The position numbers were made by a program, and so were the translations under genes. Shown here piece after piece: positions 51,745-59,592 of a stretch of 64,000 nucleotides of DNA (the first letter of the stretch is position 1; each line of letters opens with the position of its first letter). Source of the stretch: Myxococcales bacterium (GTDB lineage Bacteria; Myxococcota_A; Polyangia; Haliangiales; Haliangiaceae); assembly GCA_016794525.1 (NCBI GenBank), contig JAEUJY010000141.1, forward strand, positions 1-64,000, given 5' to 3'. The notes under the pieces are model-generated. The model was not told the origin of the DNA and made no database searches. It saw only the letters and a list, made by a program, of their open reading frames with translations.

Positions 51745-52242
51745 CTACTCCGGGCGCTCGAGCTCGACGACCAGCGTCGCCAGCAGCGCGCGCACCTGCG
51801 TCGCGGTGCGGTCGGGCACCTTGGCCAGCGCGCGGCGCACCGCGGCCTCGACCGTGCCCTTCTGCTCGCGATCGGCGCGCCGGCCGGCCGCGGTCAGCGT
51901 GAAGCGCGCGCGGCGGCGATCGCCGGGATCGACGTGGCGCGCCAGCATGCCGCGCTCCTCGAGCCGCGCCAGCACGCCGGTCAGCGTGCTGGCGTGCAGG
52001 TCGAGCATCCGCGCGATCTCGCCGGCGGTGGCGTCGGGCCGCTGCCCGATCACCCGCAGCACCAGCCGCTGCGGGCCGGTCACGCCCAGCGTGCGGCTCA
52101 TCCGCTTCGAGCGCACCTCGAGCGCGTGCACCAGCGCCCACAGCCCCTGCATGAAGCGCAGGGTCTCGCTGGCCGGGGTCCAGGCCGGCTCGTCGGGGAC
52201 GCTGGGGGGCACGGGCGGCGCGGCGCGGCGGGCGCGGGGCAT
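51745..52242 (-). CDS. MarR-family transcriptional regulator
   Basis: This 165-residue protein has a MarR winged helix. LGVTGPQRLVLRVIGQRPDA and EIARMLDLHASTLTGVLARL form the helix-turn-helix, and DPGDRRRARFTLTAAG is the basic wing with the D.R..R signature. A Pro-rich N-terminal arm precedes it. It converges on treS with 4 nt between stops, and is a natural candidate for binding the treS palindrome. TAGCGT lies 9 nt before its ATG. Confidence 0.88.
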   Translation of the reverse strand: MPRARRAAPPVPPSVPDEPAWTPASETLRFMQGLWALVHALEVRSKRMSRTLGVTGPQRLVLRVIGQRPDATAGEIARMLDLHASTLTGVLARLEERGMLARHVDPGDRRRARFTLTAAGRRADREQKGTVEAAVRRALAKVPDRTATQVRALLATLVVELERPE

Positions 52243-52289
52243 GGAGCCACCACGCTACCAGCGGCGCGGCGCCGACGCACCGGCCGCGG

Positions 52290-52622
52290 TCACTCGTTGG
52301 AGGCGCAACGATCGGTCGGCTGCCACGGGATCTCGGTCGGCAGGTCCCAGTAGACGTCGACCACGACGTCGGCGGCGTCGAGCCGGACCGCGAGGTAGTG
52401 GATGACGTCGTCCTCGCCGATGATCCAGCTGAGGATGCGGGCGTCGCCCAGCCGGCCGTCGCGGGTCGGCGGGCCCAGCGCCTCGCGCAGCGCGGCGCCG
52501 GTGGTGCGGCACAGCGCGATCGCGTCGATGACCGGGCGCGGATCGGCGCGGCGTGGGGCGCGCGCCGGCGCGGCGTGGCAGGCGGCCACGGCGAGCGCGG
52601 CGAGCGAGGTGGTCAGGCGCAT
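52290..52622 (-). CDS. Small lipoprotein, 110 aa
   Basis: MRLTTSLAALAVAAC gives a lipobox with Cys15. The mature part (PVIDAIALCRTTGAALREAL, GDARILSWIIGEDDVIHYLAVR and beyond) is a compact alpha/beta domain of about 85 residues of unknown family, somewhat like SmpA/OmlA-type outer-membrane lipoproteins (BamE-like pattern GxP...G.....W......). TATGGT (52629-52634) lies 6 nt before the chosen ATG, supporting this start over the longer frame. Divergent from cysD. Confidence 0.65.
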   Translation of the reverse strand: MRLTTSLAALAVAACHAAPARAPRRADPRPVIDAIALCRTTGAALREALGPPTRDGRLGDARILSWIIGEDDVIHYLAVRLDAADVVVDVYWDLPTEIPWQPTDRCASNE

Positions 52623-52673
52623 CGCCGGACCATAGCCTGCCCCGGCGCCCGCCTCGTCCGCAATCACGGAACT

Positions 52674-52727
52674 CCATCTGCTATGTTGACAGATGGCCGC
52701 CGGACGGGTATCCGTTATAGCAGATGG
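52674..52727 (+). promoter_or_regulatory. cysD promoter enclosed by an inverted repeat
   Basis: TTGACA (52686-52691), 17 bp, TATCCG (52709-52714), ATG at 52724. CCATCTGCTAT (52674-52684) and ATAGCAGATGG (52717-52727) are perfect 11-bp inverted copies flanking it, and a third CAGATGG lies at 52690-52696. The right arm includes the start codon. Confidence 0.65.
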
Positions 52728-53671
52728 CCGCGATCGCCACCACCCGCCTGCCCGACCCGACGCCCCAACCGGCCCGGCTGTCCCACCTGCGCCAGCTCGA
52801 GGCCGAGAGCATCCACGTGCTGCGCGAGGTCGTCGCCGAGTTCGAGCGGCCGGTCATGCTGTACTCGATCGGCAAGGACTCGGCGGTGCTGGTGCGGCTG
52901 GCGCAGAAGGCGTTCGCGCCGGCGCCGCTGCCGTTCCCGCTCTTGCACATCGACACCACGTGGAAGTTCCGCGCGATGTACGAGTTCCGCGACGCGTTCG
53001 TCGCGCGCGGCGGCTTCGACCTGCGGGTGTGGCAGAATCAGGCCGGCCTCGCCGCCGGCGTCAACCCGTTCGATCACGGGTCGAACCAGTACACCCGGGT
53101 GATGAAGACCGAGGCGCTCTTGGCCGCGCTGGCCGCCGGCGGCTACGACGCCGCCTTCGGCGGCGCCCGCCGCGACGAGGAGCGATCGCGGGCCAAGGAG
53201 CGCATCTACTCGTTCCGCGATCGCCACGGCGGCTGGGAGCCGCGGCGCCAGCGCCCCGAGCTGTGGAACCTCTACAACGGCAAGCTCGGCCCCGGCGAGA
53301 CGATCCGCGCGTTCCCGCTGTCGAACTGGACCGAGCTCGACGTCTGGCAGTACATCCTCGTCGAGCAGATCCCGATCGTGCCGCTGTATTTCGCGGCGCC
53401 GCGGCCGGTGGTCGAGCGCGACGGCACGCTGATCATGGTCGACGACGATCGCCTGCGGCTGCGCCCCGGCGAGCAGGTCCGCACCGAGACCGTCCGCTTC
53501 CGCACGCTCGGCTGCTACCCGCTGTCGGGCGCGATCCGCTCGGCCGCCACCGACGTGCCGGCGATCATCGCCGAGACGCTGGCGACCCGGCACAGCGAGC
53601 GCCAGGGCCGGCTGATCGATCACGACCAGGACGGCTCGATGGAGCAGAAGAAGCGCGAGGGGTACTTCTGA
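52724..53671 (+). CDS. cysD: Sulfate adenylyltransferase subunit 2 CysD
   Basis: This 315-residue PAPS-reductase-fold protein has the pyrophosphate loop [20 protein letters not shown] (about 43-62), [10 protein letters not shown], and [17 protein letters not shown]. The C-terminus [13 protein letters not shown] is nearly invariant in CysD. With CysN it adenylates sulfate to APS, driven by GTP hydrolysis. The stop overlaps the cysN start (TGATG). Confidence 0.95.
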   Translation: MAAIATTRLPDPTPQPARLSHLRQLEAESIHVLREVVAEFERPVMLYSIGKDSAVLVRLAQKAFAPAPLPFPLLHIDTTWKFRAMYEFRDAFVARGGFDLRVWQNQAGLAAGVNPFDHGSNQYTRVMKTEALLAALAAGGYDAAFGGARRDEERSRAKERIYSFRDRHGGWEPRRQRPELWNLYNGKLGPGETIRAFPLSNWTELDVWQYILVEQIPIVPLYFAAPRPVVERDGTLIMVDDDRLRLRPGEQVRTETVRFRTLGCYPLSGAIRSAATDVPAIIAETLATRHSERQGRLIDHDQDGSMEQKKREGYF

Positions 53672-55314
53672 TGTGGGCCGAGGCGGTGCCCGACGCCGGC
53701 GACGTCGACGCGTTCCTGCGCGCCCACGACGCCAAGGATCTGCTGCGGCTGGTGGTGATCGGCTCGGTCGACGACGGCAAGTCGACGCTGATCGGCCGGC
53801 TGCTCTACGACAGCGGCCGGGTCTACGACGACCAGCTGGCCGCCGCCGAGAAGGCCAGCGCCCGCGGCTCGACCCGCGGCCACGGCTCGACCGCGGCGAT
53901 CGACCTGTCGCTGCTCACCGACGGCCTGCGCGCCGAGCGCGAGCAGGGCATCACGATCGACGTCGCCTACCGCTACTTCACGACCGCGCGCCGCAAGTTC
54001 ATCGTCGCCGACACCCCCGGCCACGTGCAGTACACGCGCAACATGGCCACCGGCGCGTCGACCGCCGACGTCGCCGTGATCCTGGTCGACGCGCGGCTGG
54101 GCGTGCTGGCCCAGACCCGCCGCCACGCGTACCTCGCGGCGCTGCTCGGCCTGTCGCACCTGGTGGTGTGCGTCAACAAGATGGACCTGGTCGGCTGGGA
54201 TCCGGCGCGCTTCGAGGCGATCCGCGCCGAGATCACCGCCCACGCCAGCGCGCTCGGCATCGCCCACGTCCACGCGCTGCCGGTGTCGGCGCTGCACGGC
54301 GACGGCGTCGTCCGCCCGGGCGCCGGCGCGCCGTGGTACGCGGGGCCGACCCTGCTCGAGCTGCTCGAGACCGTGCCGGTGGTCGTCGCCGACGGCCCGG
54401 CGCTGCGGTTGCCGGTGCAGCTGGTGGTGCGCCCCGGCCTCGGCTACCGCGGCTTCGCCGGCCAGCTCGCCGCCGGCGGGCTGGCGGTCGGCGACGAGAT
54501 CGCGGTGCTGCCGTCGGGGCGCCGCACCCGGGTCGCCGGCATCGACGTCGGCAGCGAGAGCCGCGCCGCCGCCGCGGCGCCCGAGAGCGTCACCGTGCGG
54601 CTGGCCGACGAGGTCGACGTCGCGCGCGGCGACATGCTGGTCCGCCCCGACGATCTGCCGACGACGACGACGCGGCTCGACGCGCGGCTGGTGTGGATGG
54701 CCGAGGCGCCGCTCGATCCGACGCGGACCTACCTGCTCAAGCACACCACCCGCGCCACCCGGGTCGACGTCGAGCGGCTGGTCGCGGTGATCGATCCCGA
54801 GACGCTGGCCGAGACGCCGGCGGCGCGGCTCGAGCTCAACGATCTGGGCCGGGTCGTGCTGCGCGCGCACCGGCCGCTGTTCGTCGACGCCTACGCCCGC
54901 TGCCGGGCCACCGGCGCGTTCATCCTGATCGACGCGCTCAGCCACGACACCGTCGCCGCCGGCATGATCGATCCGCCGCGCGCCGACGACGCGCCCGAGG
55001 TCGAGCGGGTGACCGCGGTCGATCGCCGGGCCCGCCTGGGCCAGGCCGGCGCGGTGGTCGAGCTGGGCGGCGGCGACGCGATCGGCCGCGCGTTCGCGCT
55101 CGAGCGGGCGCTGTTCGAGGCCGGCCGGATCGCGATCGTCGTGGCCGCCGCGCACGCCACCGCGATCGCCGCCGCCGCGGTGATCGCGATCGTGCCGCGC
55201 GCCGATCTGCCCGACGGCGCCACCATCGACGGCGCCGCGGTCGAGGGCGACCTCACCCGCGCGGTGCTGATCGCCGCCGGCAAGCTCGACGCCGGCCGCG
55301 CCGATCGGCGCTGA
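53671..55314 (+). CDS. cysN: Sulfate adenylyltransferase subunit 1 CysN with degenerate CysC-like tail
   Basis: This 547-residue GTPase has the P-loop GSVDDGKSTLIGRLL (31-45), the switch region REQGITIDVAYRYF, DTPGH and NKMD, then two beta-barrel domains up to about 440. The remaining 105 residues align with the start of APS kinase (CysC). GAVVELGGGDAIGRAFALER, then ALFEAGR, corresponds to the P-loop region but lacks the GK(S/T), and the domain is about half length. It looks like the relic of a CysNC fusion that has lost kinase activity. Confidence 0.92.
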   Translation: MWAEAVPDAGDVDAFLRAHDAKDLLRLVVIGSVDDGKSTLIGRLLYDSGRVYDDQLAAAEKASARGSTRGHGSTAAIDLSLLTDGLRAEREQGITIDVAYRYFTTARRKFIVADTPGHVQYTRNMATGASTADVAVILVDARLGVLAQTRRHAYLAALLGLSHLVVCVNKMDLVGWDPARFEAIRAEITAHASALGIAHVHALPVSALHGDGVVRPGAGAPWYAGPTLLELLETVPVVVADGPALRLPVQLVVRPGLGYRGFAGQLAAGGLAVGDEIAVLPSGRRTRVAGIDVGSESRAAAAAPESVTVRLADEVDVARGDMLVRPDDLPTTTTRLDARLVWMAEAPLDPTRTYLLKHTTRATRVDVERLVAVIDPETLAETPAARLELNDLGRVVLRAHRPLFVDAYARCRATGAFILIDALSHDTVAAGMIDPPRADDAPEVERVTAVDRRARLGQAGAVVELGGGDAIGRAFALERALFEAGRIAIVVAAAHATAIAAAAVIAIVPRADLPDGATIDGAAVEGDLTRAVLIAAGKLDAGRADRR

Positions 55315-55320
55315 CCGCGG

Positions 55321-55629
55321 CTACTCGCCGAGGCGGGCGCGATCGCGGCACGCCACGTAGGCGGCGCAGTCGATCGGCTGCTGGGCCGCGCAGGCCAGCT
55401 CGGCCTCCATCTGCGCGACGGCGCGCGGCCCGAACACCTGCGGGTTCTTGCCGTTGAGCGCCTTCTGGCACATGTCGCCGACCAGCGTCAGCGCGTGCCG
55501 GGTCTCGGCGTCGGCGCAGGCCAGCTCGCGCGCGCGGTGCGGCTTGCACCGCGCGGCGGTCGGATCGGCCGGCGCGCCGCTGCCGCACGCGGCGACGACG
55601 AGCGCCAGGCCGACCCAGCGGTTACTCAT
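55321..55629 (-). CDS. Small Cys-rich lipoprotein, 102 aa
   Basis: [18 protein letters not shown] gives a lipobox with Cys15. Six further Cys residues are spaced as pairs in a helical domain ([22 protein letters not shown]), resembling the small Cys-rich lipoproteins elsewhere in the window, though without clear sequence identity. Its start overlaps the cyclophilin stop by 8 nt, so the two are coupled. Confidence 0.65.
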   Translation of the reverse strand: MSNRWVGLALVVAACGSGAPADPTAARCKPHRARELACADAETRHALTLVGDMCQKALNGKNPQVFGPRAVAQMEAELACAAQQPIDCAAYVACRDRARLGE

Positions 55630-56137
55630 TCACGGTGACCTTGATCATCTTGACCGGCGTGCGCGGGCGGTCGCGCTGGTCGGTCGGCGTGGTCTCGATC
55701 TTCTTGACGACGTCCATGCCGGCGGTGACCTTGCCGAAGACCGGATGCTTCGACTGGCCGGGGGTGAACCAGTCGAGGAAGCTGTTGTGCTTGGTGTTGA
55801 CGAAGAACTGGCCGCCGCCCGAGTTGGGCTGGCCGGTGTTGGCCATCGACAGCGTGCCGATCTCGTTCGACAGCTTGTAGGCGGGCGGGTGCTCGTCCTG
55901 GATGCGGCCGAACGGCGAGTTGCCGGTGCCGGCGCGCGGGCTGTTCGGGTCCTTGGAGAACTCGCAGCCAAACTGGATCATGAAGTCGGCGATGACGCGG
56001 TGGAAGTGCAGCCCGTCGTAGAAGCCGCTCTTGGCCAGCTTGATGAAGTTGCCGGCGGTGATGGGCATCTGCTCGAGGTAGATCTCGGCGGTGAAGGAGC
56101 CCAGGGACGTCTCGAAGGTCGCGGTCGGGTTCGCCAT
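55622..56137 (-). CDS. Cyclophilin-type peptidyl-prolyl isomerase
   Basis: This 171-residue protein has the cyclophilin core: [20 protein letters not shown], then [30 protein letters not shown], and [16 protein letters not shown]. After FMIQ the usual GGD is FGC, a change next to the active-site Arg/Phe/Met/Gln set. There is no signal peptide, so it acts in the cytoplasm. It is coupled to a downstream lipoprotein gene. TACCAA at 6 nt within TGTTACCAACG precedes ATG. Confidence 0.9.
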   Translation of the reverse strand: MANPTATFETSLGSFTAEIYLEQMPITAGNFIKLAKSGFYDGLHFHRVIADFMIQFGCEFSKDPNSPRAGTGNSPFGRIQDEHPPAYKLSNEIGTLSMANTGQPNSGGGQFFVNTKHNSFLDWFTPGQSKHPVFGKVTAGMDVVKKIETTPTDQRDRPRTPVKMIKVTVNE

Positions 56138-56143
56138 GGGCCG

Positions 56144-56194
56144 TTGGTAACACGGCTCCTGGCGAAAGACAGCGGTCGGTCGGTGGGTTAGATA
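56144..56194. promoter_or_regulatory. Divergent promoters, cyclophilin / lipoprotein
   Basis: Minus: TACCAA (56144-56149) preceded by TGT, an extended -10, 6 nt before ATG 56137. Plus: TAGATA (56189-56194) 6 nt before ATG 56201. Confidence 0.45.
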
Positions 56195-56200
56195 TCCGGG

Positions 56201-56647
56201 ATGAAGCTCACCGTCCTCGCCGCGTCCCTCGCCCTCGCCCTCGCCGCCTGCGGCGGCAAGTCGGCCCCCACCACGCCCACCAACACCGGCGGCGAGGGCG
56301 GCCGCGTCGCCGCGCCGGGCACCGTGCTCGGCGACCCGGCGGTCTACGCCAAGGCCAAGGCGTCGACGATCGCGCTGCCGGCCGGCTACGACCAGACCAT
56401 GCTGTGCGAGGGCGCGGCCACGCTCGGCGAGCTGATGACCAAGTGGGAGGCCGACCTCGGCGGCGCGATCAACGCCAGCTGCGACGGCGCCAAGTGCCGG
56501 GTCGACGTGGCGTCGAAGCCCGACCCCGCGTGCGACACCGCGACCGACGTCGAGGGCTGCGACGGCTCGGCGATGATGCTCGAGTTCGAGGTCGACGACG
56601 CCGGCGCGATCGTCCCGACCTCGCTGATGTGCATGGCCGCGGGCTGA
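56201..56647 (+). CDS. Small lipoprotein, 148 aa
   Basis: The lipobox ALAAC (Cys17) is followed by [17 protein letters not shown] and a domain with four Cys in two pairs ([16 protein letters not shown]) and an acidic strand [11 protein letters not shown]. It resembles the exported, disulfide-held domains of other small lipoproteins here but has no recognised family. Leaderless-type start. Confidence 0.6.
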   Translation: MKLTVLAASLALALAACGGKSAPTTPTNTGGEGGRVAAPGTVLGDPAVYAKAKASTIALPAGYDQTMLCEGAATLGELMTKWEADLGGAINASCDGAKCRVDVASKPDPACDTATDVEGCDGSAMMLEFEVDDAGAIVPTSLMCMAAG

Positions 56648-56738
56648 GCGGATCCAGGGGCAGGCCCCCGCCGGTACGCTCGCCCACGCGCGACGCCGGG
56701 CGTCGATCGTCGCGCGCGGCCACCACGCCGCGGCGTGT

Positions 56739-56744
56739 TACCAA
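56739..56744 (+). promoter_or_regulatory. Extended -10 of the 68-aa membrane protein gene
   Basis: TGTTACCAACG ends 5 nt before the ATG; the hexamer TACCAA lies exactly 6 nt from it. The same 11 bases precede the cyclophilin gene on the other strand. Confidence 0.5.
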
Positions 56745-56750
56745 CGCGCC

Positions 56751-56957
56751 ATGGACGGTCGGTTGTTCATGGGGCTCTTCTTCGCGATCGGCGCGATCGC
56801 GGTGTTCGTCGTGATGCCGGGGCTGGTCATCGCCAGCCGCTGGCGGCGGTGGGAGCCCGGCATGCGCCGCGGCATGCTGACGATCTACGTCGCGCTGCTG
56901 GTCGGCTGCGGCCTGGTCGCGCTGCTGCTCCGCCGGCTGACCGACGGGCCGCTCTGA
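56751..56957 (+). CDS. Small two-helix membrane protein, 68 aa
   Basis: Two hydrophobic helices (LFMGLFFAIGAIAVFVVMPGLVI and LTIYVALLVGCGLVALLL) are joined by the basic loop ASRWRRWEPGMRRG, so both ends likely face the same side. No family is known. The strong promoter-like motif and normal codon bias argue it is real despite its size. It lies between a lipoprotein gene and compound element F. Confidence 0.6.
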   Translation: MDGRLFMGLFFAIGAIAVFVVMPGLVIASRWRRWEPGMRRGMLTIYVALLVGCGLVALLLRRLTDGPL

Positions 56958-57018
56958 CCGCGGCCGGCGGCTCCGCGCCCGTACCTCTTTCGGTCGAGCA
57001 CCGACCCACGGACCAGGT

Positions 57019-57086
57019 GTTTCGCGTCTCGGGAGGGGGCCCCGTCGGGGCATGACCCGACGGGGAGGGCGTGGCGACACGCCCTC
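57019..57086 (-). repeat. Compound 3'-end double-hairpin element, copy F
   Basis: Hairpin 1 pairs GAGGGCGTG (57065-57073) with CACGCCCTC (57078-57086) around GCGA. Hairpin 2 pairs CCCCGTCGGG (57040-57049) with CCCGACGGGG (57056-57065) around TCATGC, in gene sense, the same loop as copies A and B. The minus-strand tail is CCCCCTCCCGAGACGCGAAA. It starts 7 nt after the stop of the gene at 57094. Confidence 0.8.
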
Positions 57087-57093
57087 GAGGAAC

Positions 57094-57489
57094 TCAGCGA
57101 TCGAAGGCCAGCGCGATCAGCGCCAGGATGCGCCGGGCCTCGGGGTCGGTGACGTTCTCGTCGATGAAGCCGTGGACGAACGGCTGCACCTGGCCCAGCA
57201 GCGCCAGCGAGTCGCCGCCGGCGGCGCGATCGAGATCGTCGAAGCTGACGACCCGCGGCGAGCGGCCGGTGCCGCGCTGGAAGAACTGCCCGATCAGCGC
57301 GGCGTGGAAGACGACGTTGACGATCGCGTCGGCGCCGCCCAGCTCGACGTCGTGCGCGCTGATGTACTGGGTGATCGCGGACTGGGTCTGGACGAAGCCG
57401 CCCACCAGCACCGCCGCGTAGTTGGGGTCGCTCATCTTCTTCGACGCCTCGGCGACGACCGCGGTGACGGCTTCTTTCGGTAGCGGCAT
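57094..57489 (-). CDS. Hypothetical protein, 131 aa
   Basis: This is a helical, soluble protein (VTAVVAEASKKMSDPNYAAV, HDVELGGADAIVNVVFHAAL, IGQFFQRG) with no signal peptide. I cannot place it in a family. Its ATG overlaps the upstream stop (TGATG), so it is translated together with the Cys-containing protein at 57489-58010 and may bind it. Confidence 0.6.
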   Translation of the reverse strand: MPLPKEAVTAVVAEASKKMSDPNYAAVLVGGFVQTQSAITQYISAHDVELGGADAIVNVVFHAALIGQFFQRGTGRSPRVVSFDDLDRAAGGDSLALLGQVQPFVHGFIDENVTDPEARRILALIALAFDR

Positions 57490-58010
57490 CAGGGCTCCTC
57501 GGGGATGGCGGTGATCGGGGGCGGCGTGGCGGCGAAGCGGCACAGCGCCTCGGCGGTGAGCGCCGCGACCTGCGCGGCGAGGCTGGTGCAGAAGGCCAGG
57601 CGGCGCGGGCCGGCGAAGTCGCCGAGCGGGCGCACCAGGTTGTTGCAGATGACGTCGGGGGAGGCGCCGCGATCGATCGTCGCGGCGGCCGCCTGATACC
57701 ACGTGATCGCGGCGCGCAGCGCGGCCGTCACCGCGCCGGTGGGGTCGGGATCGCCGAGCAGCTCGCCCAGCACGTGCTCGCCGGCGCGCAGCGCGCCGCA
57801 CGTGCCGGCGCCGGTGATGCCGCCGCGGCGCAGCACCTGGTACGGCGCGGTCGGGCGGCCGAAGACCTCGGCCACCGCGATGCCGCAGCTGCGGTGGGCG
57901 ACGCGGACGCCCTCGTACAGCGTGTGCGCGGTCGCACGCGCGCGCGCGACGTAGGCCTGCTCGTCGGGGTCGAGCGGCCGGGTCGCGGGGTCCTGCCTGG
58001 ACTCGACCAT
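57489..58010 (-). CDS. C_GCAxxG_C_C-like redox protein, 173 aa
   Basis: Helical protein with conserved-looking Cys sites: a CGIAVAEVFG block, GGITGAGTCGALRAGEHVLG, DVICNNLVRPLG and a late RRLAFC. This order fits the C_GCAxxG_C_C family of probable redox or metal-binding proteins, though the GCAxxG core reads GAGTCG here. It is first in a coupled pair with a helical partner protein. Confidence 0.55.
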   Translation of the reverse strand: MVESRQDPATRPLDPDEQAYVARARATAHTLYEGVRVAHRSCGIAVAEVFGRPTAPYQVLRRGGITGAGTCGALRAGEHVLGELLGDPDPTGAVTAALRAAITWYQAAAATIDRGASPDVICNNLVRPLGDFAGPRRLAFCTSLAAQVAALTAEALCRFAATPPPITAIPEEP

Positions 58011-58040
58011 GGGGTGATGCTACTGCCGAGGCGAGCCTTG

Positions 58041-59561
58041 ATGGAACCCGCGATGCCTCGAGACCGCGCCCGCTTCGTCCGGCGCGCCGCGTTCGTCTCG
58101 CTGGCGCTGCACGGCCTGGCGCTGTACGGGCTGGCGTCGAGCGGGCGGTCGCGGCCGGCGCACCGGCCGCCGGCGTTCGCGGTCGATCTGGCCCCGCCCC
58201 CGCCCAAGGCCGAGAAGCTCGCGCCGGAGATCGAGGACCAGCCGGCGGCGGCCGCGACCGCCGCCGCGACCGATCCCGGGCCGCCGCTGCCGACCGAGCC
58301 GGCGCCGCCGCTCACCGGCATCGGGCTGGCCGACGCCGGCGTCGACGCCGAGCCGGCCATCGACGCCGGGCGCCGCCGCCGCGACGCCGGGCTCGACGCG
58401 GCCGAGCCGTGGGACGCCGGGGTCGACGCCGACCTGGCCGACGCCGGGGTCGGGCCGGGCGGCGCCGCGGGCGAGGGCGACGCCGGCGGGGTCGCCGCGC
58501 TCGACGACGGCGGCCTCGGCGACGGCCCGCAGGTCGTGACCGCCGCGACCGACGGCGGCAGCGGCACCGTCCACGCCGACCCCGCCGGCGACCCGAACGC
58601 CAAGCCGTCGCCGGGCACCGCCTCGGACCTGCGGCGGTTCTTCCCGCCCGGCCACCAGGTCAGCGTGCTGGTGCGGCTCGATCGGCTGCGCGACACCGAG
58701 TGGGCGCCGCGGGTCGACGCGATCTTCGCGCCGATGCCCGACTACCGCGCGCTGGTCGGCGGCACCGGCGTCGCGCTGACCGACACCTTCGAGACGCTGG
58801 GGATCTCGACGCCCGAGCCGGCCGACGCCACCGCGACGACGCTGGTGGTGCGGGCCCGGCCGGCGCCGGCCGCGCTGCGCGACCTGCTCGACGCCGACGA
58901 CGGCCCGGTGGCGTGGTCGCCGGTGGTCGGCGGCGCGCTCGGCCGCCGCGCCCCGTCGCCGCGGCTGTTCCCCGGCGATCACCGCGTGTTCCTGCAGTGG
59001 CGACCGGGCTGGACCGCGCTGGCGCAGCCGATCGATCTGCGCGGCCTGCTCGCGCCGCGCAGCGGGCCGCTCGACGTCGACACGCCGACCGCGACCCTGC
59101 CGGTGTGGCTGCAGCGGGTGGCGGACCTCGAGGCGGAGGCCGGCGAGCCCACCGGCCCGGCGCTGATGGCCACCGCGTCGGGCATCTTCCCGCGCTCGCT
59201 GCCCATCCCCTACGGCAGCGGCGGCGACCTGCCGGGCCCCGACCGCGCCACCGTCACCCTCGAGCTCGATCCCCAGGGCTTCCTGGTCCGCGGCAACGTC
59301 CGGTTTCCGGACGAATCGGCGGCGGCGACCGCGGCCGACCTGATCATGCGGCTGCGGCTGCAGATCCTCGACGACCGGGTCACCGCGTTCGCGCTCGGCC
59401 AGGCCGGCGCGCTCAACGCCATCAAGGGGCTGACGATCGAGCGCACCGGCCGGCGGCTGGCGTTCGCGACCTCGATCAGCGTCGCCGACGCCCGCAACTT
59501 CCTGACCGTGGTCGCGACGATGGTCGACGGCTACTTCGCCAGTCGCCGCGCGCCGCCTTGA
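58041..59561 (+). CDS. Single-pass membrane protein with Asp-Ala-Gly-rich region, 506 aa
   Basis: The N-terminus has RRAAFVSLALHGLALYGLAS, a TonB-like or AgmX-like inner-membrane anchor. About 150 residues of Pro/Ala/Asp-rich repeats (DAGVDAEPAIDAG and similar) follow, then a 300-residue globular domain (VSVLVRLDRLRDTEWAPRVD, TATTLVVRARP, ATVTLELDPQGFLVRGNVRF). The layout resembles periplasm-spanning proteins of myxobacterial envelope machines, but I can name no family. ATG 58041 is chosen; 58053 is also possible. Confidence 0.55.
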   Translation: MEPAMPRDRARFVRRAAFVSLALHGLALYGLASSGRSRPAHRPPAFAVDLAPPPPKAEKLAPEIEDQPAAAATAAATDPGPPLPTEPAPPLTGIGLADAGVDAEPAIDAGRRRRDAGLDAAEPWDAGVDADLADAGVGPGGAAGEGDAGGVAALDDGGLGDGPQVVTAATDGGSGTVHADPAGDPNAKPSPGTASDLRRFFPPGHQVSVLVRLDRLRDTEWAPRVDAIFAPMPDYRALVGGTGVALTDTFETLGISTPEPADATATTLVVRARPAPAALRDLLDADDGPVAWSPVVGGALGRRAPSPRLFPGDHRVFLQWRPGWTALAQPIDLRGLLAPRSGPLDVDTPTATLPVWLQRVADLEAEAGEPTGPALMATASGIFPRSLPIPYGSGGDLPGPDRATVTLELDPQGFLVRGNVRFPDESAAATAADLIMRLRLQILDDRVTAFALGQAGALNAIKGLTIERTGRRLAFATSISVADARNFLTVVATMVDGYFASRRAPP

Positions 59562-59580
59562 ATCAGGGGCGACGACGACG

Positions 59581-59586
59581 CACACT
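59581..59586 (+). promoter_or_regulatory. -10 hexamer CACACT
   Basis: CACACT lies 6 nt before GTG 59593; no Shine-Dalgarno is visible. Confidence 0.35.
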
Positions 59587-59592
59587 CGAGGC

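Noticed and set aside
53671-55314. Functional CysNC (with APS kinase)
   Set aside because: The C-terminal part lacks GK(S/T) and is only about half a CysC domain.
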